A stretch of 11,440 nucleotides of DNA. It comes from Prevotella sp. CAG:485. Lineage in GTDB: Bacteria > Bacteroidota > Bacteroidia > Bacteroidales > Muribaculaceae. Made by a program: the position numbers and the translations under genes. The notes below the pieces were generated by a model that did no database searches, was not told where the DNA came from, and saw only the letters and a program-made list of their open reading frames with translations. Location of the stretch: the NCBI GenBank assembly GCA_000437495.1, contig FR897829.1, positions 18,621 to 30,060 of the forward strand, written 5' to 3'. Shown here one piece after another: positions 5,962-11,440 of this stretch (position 1 is the stretch's first letter; every line of letters starts with the position of its first letter).

Positions 5962-6329
5962 ATTCCCTAAGGAAAGAGACTGACAGACAGATTTTTAACA
6001 TTGGCTTAACCTAACCAAGCAAAAAGCGAGTTTGGCGACCAACGAATGTCGGAAACGACAGAACTTCACAAGCTATTGCAGAAAGCTAAGGTGGCTGGAA
6101 ATTGAAAGCTAAGGGGCCGGAAATGGAAGGCTAAGGAGGCCGGCAGTAGCAGGCAGGGAGGCTCTAAATAGATAATGTTACGGTGAAGATTTAAGGGTCA
6201 GGATAAAGCAACATGATAAAGAGACAATTAGCAAACGGTACTTTCCTAACTCATTAAATTTAAAAGAGTTAACAAGAGAATAAAGCAAAATAAACAACTA
6301 ACCAAACAAATAACCCAAAACAAACTCAT
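5962..6329 (+). promoter_or_regulatory. Long untranslated leader of the surface-protein gene
   Basis: No credible gene is seen in these 368 bases. They contain a compact hairpin TGTCG-GAAA-CGACA (6047-6060) with a GNRA-type tetraloop, preceded by TTGG-CGA-CCAA (6032-6042) and by GCTT/AAGC pairing (6004-6007 with 6017-6020). Three ~23-base imperfect repeats follow at 6081-6148. The last ~80 bases are AT-rich and lack a Shine-Dalgarno motif before the ATG at 6330; the A-rich sequence there is typical of Bacteroidetes starts. Whether the hairpins form a regulatory RNA is inference. Confidence 0.4.
6081..6148 (+). repeat. Three imperfect 22-23-bp tandem repeats in the leader
   Basis: The units begin GAAAGCTAAGGTGGCTGG (6081), GAAAGCTAAGGGGCCGG (6104) and GAAGGCTAAGGAGGCCGG (6126). 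They share GAARGCTAAGG followed by a GGC/GCCGG block, with 22-23 bases between unit starts. They lie about 180 bases before the surface-protein start codon. Confidence 0.75.
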
Positions 6330-9300
6330 ATGAGAAAATTCCTACTAATCTTAATGGGGTTTCTGCTAATGGTTCTACCGGCCAATGCAGAAACAATCTC
6401 ATTTGATGCCACCTCAACAGGAGGTACTCCAGAAGGTCCATACTTACAAACTGCCCATTCCTTCATAAAAGGCGGTGTTACATTCGAAATCAATCAATTC
6501 AACCCGAATACCGGTCAAATGAAAGTAAATGCATACGGTAAGAAAGCATTTACTTTTTATAACACTACCGCAATCTCGGGTCTTAAAGAGGTGCGTATAA
6601 CCCATACTCAGATCTCAACCTCAGACAATGTAGGTACTATCTATATGCAAACGGGTACGGCTCAGATCAACGGTACTGTAAACACAACAGGCATAAAAGG
6701 TATAACAACTACAAGTGGTGACAATTCTATAACAACATTTACTGTTCCTGAAGGAATGGACGTCAGCTTTTTCAAAATACAGTTGACGAAAAAAGGAAAG
6801 GGAACAGTAAAAGCTTCCAAGTTTGAGATTGATTATGGAGGCGGGACCGGTGAAACCGTCAGTCTGGCGCCTTCAATCAATGACTGGAATTCAACCACAG
6901 AGGAGAAGACTATCAACTTTACGGATAAAGTAACCGTGAAGATGACGCCTAACCCCAATCAGCCGGATGCTGTAATTTATTATGTTACAGACCCCAAACA
7001 GTTTTACGAAGCTCCCCAACAGTCAGAGCAAAATAAATACACTGATGTCTTTGACATTACTGAAACCACTTATGTAACGGCCGTTGCAAAAAATGGTGAA
7101 CTGAAAATTTCTAAACCTGTAAAAGTTCTCTTTAAGAAGATTGACGCAGGCGCCACCTATCAACTGGTAACTTCAGCAGATGATTTGGATGAAGCCTCTT
7201 CCTATATAATAGGGGTACAGGCTAAGAATGCGGCTATGAGCAATGAGAAGGTAAGCGGTAAGTTGAAACAGACTTCGGTTACAATAGCTGGAGATGTGCT
7301 TACGCCTACCGACAATGTGATGACATTCCATTTGGTGAAGAATACTTCAGGCAACTGGGCCTTCAAGGCTGACAATTATGCAGGTGGAGAGTCATATTAT
7401 ATCCAGAACTCCACAAGCACAGATTGTAAGATGGACAGCTTGGCTTACTATTTCCCCGTTACTTTAGATAATAATAATAATATAATTATCAAATCGAGCA
7501 AAGGTCGTTGGATACATGGCTATAATAAAGAAACGACTGCCGATTTCCGTAATTATAGCAAAAAGGAAAGTAACTCGAGCGAGGTTCAGCTTTACCGCCT
7601 TGGCAGCAAAGTGCTTCAGAAGCCGGTAATCACATTGAGCGACAACGAGGTGTATGTAGGCGAAAAAGTTACTGTAACCATCGACAAGAAGAATGCCGAG
7701 AAGGTTTATTACACCACCGACGGCACCACGCCATCGGCCACCAACGGCAGCGAATATTCCGTACCGTTTGAAGTAACGGCAGAGGCAGAAGGCACCATCA
7801 CCGTACAGGCAATAGGCATAAGCGGCGAAACCGCTTCGTCTGTAACAGCGGCAACCATTACCGTAAACGTGAAAGAGCCGATTCCCGACGGCAGCTGGGT
7901 ATTGGTAGAAAAAGCAAGTGAGTTAGAAGTAGGTGCCCGCTATGTCATCGCCTACAACGGTTATGCAGTCAGCAACGCCGTAATAGCAAGCAACAAGCTG
8001 CAGAGCACCCCGGCAACCGTAACCGACGGCAAGCTCGGCTTTACCGACGACATGATGGTATTTACTCTTGGCACTGGTAGTGCAGAAGGTAAATATACGC
8101 TGAAATCGAATAACTATAACAACTCTACGGCAGACAGCTATCTTAACTTCCCCAAAACCAATGACGCGGATGTTGCCATGGCTTCTGAACCGCAAGAATT
8201 GCTTATAAATTATACCGCCGGTTCTTCGGATGTAGCCATTCAGTTGGCAAGCGGAAACCGTATGCTGAAAGGTTACAATGGAACAGTATTCGGATATTAT
8301 TCTTCGACTCAGAGCGGCTACCATAACGTACAGCTGTATAAAGAAGTTGACACCCGCGTGGCTTGCGCTGCTCCCACGGTAACTATTACTCCGAGCGAGG
8401 TTATAGAGGGTGAGAATGCCACCGTAAGCATCAGCGGCATAGAGAGCGGCGCCACGGTTCGCTATACCACCGACGGCACACTGCCCACAGCTACCCGAGG
8501 AACGGTTTATGCCGGCGAGTTCACACTCAGCGCCCTTGCCGCCAACACCACGGTGAAGGCCATAGCATACGCCGACGGCAAGAAGAATTCCGAAGTAGCC
8601 GAGGCAACCGTCAATGTAGTTCTCAAACCCCGTATGCCGAAAGTTACCTGGAAAGTTGGCGAAACTACATACACTGCAGCAAACGGTGGAACGTACGAAG
8701 TACCTGCAGGAACGGTGCTGAACATCAAAGCCGTCAACGGCGACCAAATAAAGGTTACCAACTTAGAGACAAACAAGAGTGCCACGCGCCCGAGCCCCAA
8801 TACGCTGACAGTAAACAGCGACATTATGGTTTCGTTTGCCTCTGTCAACAGCGAGAAGAATCTGGAGAGCGAGGCTCTGTCGGCCATCTTTACAAGGCTG
8901 AAAGTTGTTCCCTCGACACCGGTAGTTACATGGACTCTCGACGGCGTTAACCATACCGCAGAAAACGACAGTACATATAATGTATATGCAGGCACGCAGG
9001 TAACAGTAACCTCGGAGAATGCAGACAAGATTGTAGTTACCAATAGTGTAAGCTCCGATGGCGAATACAACGCTCCTTATACCTTCACTGTAACAGCTGA
9101 CGATATGTTTACCTTCGCCGGTAAGAATGCCGACGGCACCTCATCGGAGATAACGGTGATGTATAAAGTAGTTGAGCGTCCGGCCGAGAACGTATACACG
9201 CTGATTACTGACGCCAGCCAGTTGAAAGCAGGCAACAAGTATGTGATTGCTGTGAAGGAGCAGAACATGGCTCTTAGCAACCAAGGTAACTGGAATGACG

Positions 9301-10919
9301 GAAACAACCAGTATCGTAATGTGGTGGATGGCGCCCACACGAATGCAAAATTCCGCATAGACGAGAACAATGTGCTGCACGACCAGACCTTCGGCACCTC
9401 TTCTAAAGAAGGTATAATGGTATTTACCCTTGGCGGCAGCGCAGGCAAGTGGACACTGAAAGCTGATAACTATATTCTTTCGACTGCAGAACCGCGTCAG
9501 GGCGAACTGGAAACAGGCGAATGGGTGAAACTCTATGTAACAGATAAGCCTCAACCATTCTTTGCTATGACCACCGAGCCTTCGGAAAATACGATAAGCA
9601 TAGCTGCCGATGGTTCTGCAACCATTACCAATTCCAATAGCACAGGTTATGTGATGAAGTATATGGAAACTCGTTTTGGTATGTCGAAAGAAGTTAACGG
9701 ATTCCCGTTGGTACAGCTGTATGGCTGTGTACCGCAGACCAAACCCGAGATGCCCGTTGTAACTTATACCAAGACGATTGACGGCGAGAATGTAGCCACA
9801 GAAGACCGCGGCGAATACACTGCAATCAACGGCTCAAAGATTACGGTAACGAGCAAAAATGCTACCCGGATTGACATCAACGGTACTAAATATGCGGCTG
9901 TTAATGGCACTTACAGCTTTACTACTGATGTAGACAAGTTGTATAAAATAAAGGGTGTAAACGAAGCTAATGAGGAATCTGCTGAATACACACTGCAAAT
10001 TTATGTAGACTATGAGGCAGCAACTATTCCGGAGATGCACACCCTTTCGCAGAAGCAGAAAGACCGCACTGATAAGAGTCTGTGGGCACCTGTTAAGTTC
10101 ACTGGCGATGTATTCATCCGCGGACACTACATGAAGAATGATGAAGGCGAACTGTCGGAAACCCTTTGGGTAGAAGATAATTACGCCAATGCTTCGGCAA
10201 TCTACGAAATGGGAGGCGAGTTCCAGCAGCCAGGACATTCGATTGAAAACGGCATGATGCTGAAGAACTTCAAGGTTCGCAGCGAAAGCTATTTCAATGC
10301 TTTGGAACACAATATCATGGTGCTGATTTCCTGGCCTGAGGAAGTAGAAACGGATGTGCAGACTTACGACTTCCAGAACTTCCTTCAGCAGATGGAGATG
10401 GCAGAAGAGGCTTCGGCAAATAATGTGTTCAAGTTGCAGAAATTCAACGGCGATATCACTTTTGCCGCCGACGGCACGGCCACGATGACGCTCAAGAACG
10501 GCAAGACCATAACGGTAAGCAACCAGCTGTCGTTCAAGGGTAACGGCAACAAACAGTCGTGGAGCCGCACTGAAGGCAATGGCTTCAACTGGCTGCCGGG
10601 CAACGAGTGGCTGAACGGCCAGACGAAACAGAACACGCACCTGGTAGGCTATGTGATGCCGGAAGGTGACGGCGCCAATCTCAGCTACGCAGTTTATCCT
10701 GCTCAGATCACCGACGACCCGGGTAATATCACCGGCGTTGACGGCGTAGAGAATGACAACGACGGCGTATCGGTTGTTGACGGCATGATAAAGGCTCCGG
10801 CCGGCAGCTGCATCTTCAGCATCAGCGGCGCTAATGTGAAAGCTAATCAGACTTTGACCGGTGGTGTTTACGTTGTGGTAACGCCTAATGGTAAAGTGGT
10901 GAAAGTGCTTGTGAAGTAA
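6330..10919 (+). CDS. Large secreted modular protein with chitobiase C-terminal-like repeats and sorting-like C terminus
   Basis: The 1529-residue product has no recognised enzyme domain. Residues 1-20 are a signal peptide ending ANA before ET. About 21-170 is a beta-rich N-terminal domain. Module A (~150 residues, YVI near its start, FxL then W/YxLKxxNY in the middle, VQLY at its end) occurs at 277-422, 523-670 and 956-1131. Module B resembles the chitobiase/beta-hexosaminidase C-terminal domain, with YTTDGTTPSA at 461-470 and YTTDGTLPTA at 712-721 (modules 432-514 and 682-763), and a diverged copy near 178-270. Module C (VTW or VTY start, then ITVTS-like strands) occurs at 769-856, 864-946 and 1141-1227. 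A beta-rich C-terminal domain spans about 1230-1467. The final ~50 residues end GGVYVVVTPNGKVVKVLVK, like Bacteroidetes type IX-type sorting tails. I infer export to the cell surface and adhesion or glycan binding; the ligand is unknown. A promoter lies upstream and a terminator downstream, so it is probably monocistronic. Confidence 0.9.
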   Translation: MRKFLLILMGFLLMVLPANAETISFDATSTGGTPEGPYLQTAHSFIKGGVTFEINQFNPNTGQMKVNAYGKKAFTFYNTTAISGLKEVRITHTQISTSDNVGTIYMQTGTAQINGTVNTTGIKGITTTSGDNSITTFTVPEGMDVSFFKIQLTKKGKGTVKASKFEIDYGGGTGETVSLAPSINDWNSTTEEKTINFTDKVTVKMTPNPNQPDAVIYYVTDPKQFYEAPQQSEQNKYTDVFDITETTYVTAVAKNGELKISKPVKVLFKKIDAGATYQLVTSADDLDEASSYIIGVQAKNAAMSNEKVSGKLKQTSVTIAGDVLTPTDNVMTFHLVKNTSGNWAFKADNYAGGESYYIQNSTSTDCKMDSLAYYFPVTLDNNNNIIIKSSKGRWIHGYNKETTADFRNYSKKESNSSEVQLYRLGSKVLQKPVITLSDNEVYVGEKVTVTIDKKNAEKVYYTTDGTTPSATNGSEYSVPFEVTAEAEGTITVQAIGISGETASSVTAATITVNVKEPIPDGSWVLVEKASELEVGARYVIAYNGYAVSNAVIASNKLQSTPATVTDGKLGFTDDMMVFTLGTGSAEGKYTLKSNNYNNSTADSYLNFPKTNDADVAMASEPQELLINYTAGSSDVAIQLASGNRMLKGYNGTVFGYYSSTQSGYHNVQLYKEVDTRVACAAPTVTITPSEVIEGENATVSISGIESGATVRYTTDGTLPTATRGTVYAGEFTLSALAANTTVKAIAYADGKKNSEVAEATVNVVLKPRMPKVTWKVGETTYTAANGGTYEVPAGTVLNIKAVNGDQIKVTNLETNKSATRPSPNTLTVNSDIMVSFASVNSEKNLESEALSAIFTRLKVVPSTPVVTWTLDGVNHTAENDSTYNVYAGTQVTVTSENADKIVVTNSVSSDGEYNAPYTFTVTADDMFTFAGKNADGTSSEITVMYKVVERPAENVYTLITDASQLKAGNKYVIAVKEQNMALSNQGNWNDGNNQYRNVVDGAHTNAKFRIDENNVLHDQTFGTSSKEGIMVFTLGGSAGKWTLKADNYILSTAEPRQGELETGEWVKLYVTDKPQPFFAMTTEPSENTISIAADGSATITNSNSTGYVMKYMETRFGMSKEVNGFPLVQLYGCVPQTKPEMPVVTYTKTIDGENVATEDRGEYTAINGSKITVTSKNATRIDINGTKYAAVNGTYSFTTDVDKLYKIKGVNEANEESAEYTLQIYVDYEAATIPEMHTLSQKQKDRTDKSLWAPVKFTGDVFIRGHYMKNDEGELSETLWVEDNYANASAIYEMGGEFQQPGHSIENGMMLKNFKVRSESYFNALEHNIMVLISWPEEVETDVQTYDFQNFLQQMEMAEEASANNVFKLQKFNGDITFAADGTATMTLKNGKTITVSNQLSFKGNGNKQSWSRTEGNGFNWLPGNEWLNGQTKQNTHLVGYVMPEGDGANLSYAVYPAQITDDPGNITGVDGVENDNDGVSVVDGMIKAPAGSCIFSISGANVKANQTLTGGVYVVVTPNGKVVKVLVK

Positions 10920-10953
10920 ACTGCTGAACAGCGCAAGTAACACCAACATAAGT

Positions 10954-10992
10954 GGAGCCCGGCTTCTGGCAAGCCGGGCTCCTATTTTCTTT
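10954..10992 (+). terminator. Intrinsic terminator of the surface-protein gene
   Basis: A perfect 12-bp GC-rich stem is formed by GGAGCCCGGCTT (10954-10965) and AAGCCGGGCTCC (10971-10982), with the five-base loop CTGGC. It is followed by the T-rich tail TATTTTCTTT (10983-10992). It begins 35 bases after the stop codon. Confidence 0.93.
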
Positions 10993-11030
10993 GCCTGAAA
11001 CGGCGTGGCGGGCTTAAGAGCCCCGGGAAT

Positions 11031-11093
11031 TTAAGGAGGTTAAGGAGGTTAAGGAGATTAGGGAGCTTAGGGCGATTAAAGAGCTGAGGAGGG
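11031..11093 (+). repeat. 9-bp tandem repeat array (TTAAGGAGG type), seven units
   Basis: Seven units read in register from 11031: TTAAGGAGG twice, then TTAAGGAGA, TTAGGGAGC, TTAGGGCGA, TTAAAGAGC and TGAGGAGGG. The junctions of the first two units give the octamer AAGGAGGT twice (11033-11040 and 11042-11049). The unit is related to the array at 5421-5465. Confidence 0.87.
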
Positions 11094-11177
11094 CTGAAAA
11101 CTAACCGGGCATTGAAGGCATTGGGTTGATTGGCGGCAAACGGTAGCACCCGGCTGCTTTTGCGGTAACAAAACGGG

Positions 11178-11215
11178 GCGCTGAAGCGCTGAGCCAAAAC
11201 AAATTTTTGAGGCCG
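11178..11215 (+). repeat. Dispersed GCGCTGAAGCGC repeat, copy 2
   Basis: The copy begins GCGCTGAAGCGCTGAGCC and continues AAAACAAATTTTTGAGGCCG. It differs from the copy at 11260 at two of 38 positions and from that at 5349 at three of 34. The core GCGC-TGAA-GCGC is palindromic. A CGGGAGGCA block follows in both downstream copies. Confidence 0.85.
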
Positions 11216-11226
11216 TTCGGGAGGCA

Positions 11227-11253
11227 ATGGGCGGCATGGGAGAGATGGGAGAG
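11227..11253 (+). repeat. 9-bp tandem repeat array (ATGGGAGAG type), three units
   Basis: ATGGGCGGC, ATGGGAGAG and ATGGGAGAG are read in register from 11227, between two copies of the dispersed repeat. The unit belongs to the same family as the array at 5510-5554. Confidence 0.75.
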
Positions 11254-11259
11254 AAGGGG

Positions 11260-11297
11260 GCGCTGAAGCGCTGAGCTGAAACAAATTTTTGAGGCCG
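11260..11297 (+). repeat. Dispersed GCGCTGAAGCGC repeat, copy 3
   Basis: The copy begins GCGCTGAAGCGCTGAGCT and continues GAAACAAATTTTTGAGGCCG, starting 82 bases after copy 2 in the same orientation. It is followed by CCCGGGAGGC, which with the preceding GCCG forms a near-palindrome (11294-11307, one mismatched pair). Confidence 0.85.
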
Positions 11298-11337
11298 CCC
11301 GGGAGGCATAGGAGGCAAAGGAAAACGGGGTGGGCGT

Positions 11338-11373
11338 TTACATAAGAAACATAAATTACATAAGTAACATAGG
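11338..11373 (+). repeat. 9-bp tandem repeat array (TTACATAAG type), four units
   Basis: TTACATAAG, AAACATAAA, TTACATAAG and TAACATAGG are read in register from 11338. The sequence is AT-rich and unrelated to the purine-rich arrays nearby, yet has the same 9-base period. Confidence 0.8.
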
Positions 11374-11418
11374 TTGGAAGCAAAGTTGAGAGCGGCGGGG
11401 AGGCGATAAGGAAAGGCA

Positions 11419-11440
11419 GTGTATCAAAATTCTGGTACAC
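11419..11440. repeat. Inverted repeat at the window edge
   Basis: GTGTATCA (11419-11426) can pair with TGGTACAC (11433-11440), eight pairs with one G-U, around a six-base loop AAATTC. The window ends inside or at the end of this structure, so it may be longer. It could be a terminator or another dispersed repeat; I cannot decide which. Confidence 0.45.

Larger units (their letters stand above)
10994..11440. other. Noncoding repeat-rich region downstream of the surface-protein gene
   Basis: I see no credible gene in these 447 bases. They hold a small hairpin, GGGCT-TAAG-AGCCC (11010-11023), a 9-base tandem array, two copies of the dispersed repeat separated by another 9-base array, a third 9-base array of different sequence, and an inverted repeat reaching the window edge. 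The order of element types resembles that upstream of the gene at 5349-5607. A minus-strand frame open across the whole stretch consists of translated repeats and is not reported as a gene. Confidence 0.7.

Noticed and set aside
9834..10949. 371-residue minus-strand frame opposite the surface-protein gene
   Set aside because: It is the antisense shadow of the well-supported modular protein, has no signal or motif of its own, and its 5' part overlaps the start of the intrinsic-terminator region.
10982..11440. 152-residue minus-strand frame open to the window edge
   Set aside because: Its translation is a chain of the noncoding repeats (TYVTYVIYVSYV, LLNLLNLLK, and the recurring QKFVLAQRFSAPF from the dispersed repeat). 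The 9-base units keep any stop-free frame open, so openness is not evidence of coding.

Overview
The window looks like a chromosomal segment from a Bacteroidales bacterium, most likely a Prevotellaceae or Muribaculaceae relative. Four things point there: the gene order secY-map-infA-rpmJ-rpsM-rpsK-rpsD-rpoA-rplQ; the zinc-ligand-poor form of L36; A-rich translation starts without clear Shine-Dalgarno boxes, with TAnnTTTG-type promoter elements; and a large exported protein with a C-terminal sorting-like tail typical of that group. The exact genus cannot be read from the sequence.

Positions 1-5236 are the 3' half of the large ribosomal protein cluster: the end of the spc-type operon (SecY C-terminal half, methionine aminopeptidase, IF-1, L36) followed by the alpha-type operon (S13, S11, S4, RNA polymerase alpha, L17). 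All genes are on the plus strand and most gaps are short. The exception is a 237-base, possibly structured gap between rpsK and rpsD. A -7 promoter element sits just before rpsM. A strong intrinsic terminator closes the cluster after rplQ.

Positions 5237-6329 carry no confident gene. They hold a hairpin, two copies of a GCGCTNAAGCGC-cored dispersed repeat (one degenerate), two 9-base tandem repeat arrays, a 220-base stretch that is 88% purine, a good Bacteroidetes-type promoter at about 5852-5884, a 23-codon ORF starting about where that promoter would start transcription, and a roughly 440-nt leader with a GAAA-tetraloop hairpin and three 23-base imperfect repeats.

Positions 6330-10919 encode a 1529-residue secreted modular protein. 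It has a signal peptide, an N-terminal beta-rich domain, three copies of a ~150-residue module ending in QLY, two or three chitobiase C-terminal-like (YTTDGT) modules, three VTW/VTY-type beta modules, a C-terminal beta domain and a sorting-like tail. It has its own intrinsic terminator.

Positions 10994-11440 again hold only repeats. They include two further, well-conserved copies of the dispersed repeat in the same orientation as the upstream one, and three more 9-base-period arrays. The surface-protein gene is therefore bracketed by related noncoding repeats. The housekeeping half is ordinary; the repeat-bracketed surface gene and its long leader are the parts worth a second look. No recognisable defence system, CRISPR array, tRNA, rRNA or insertion sequence is present.
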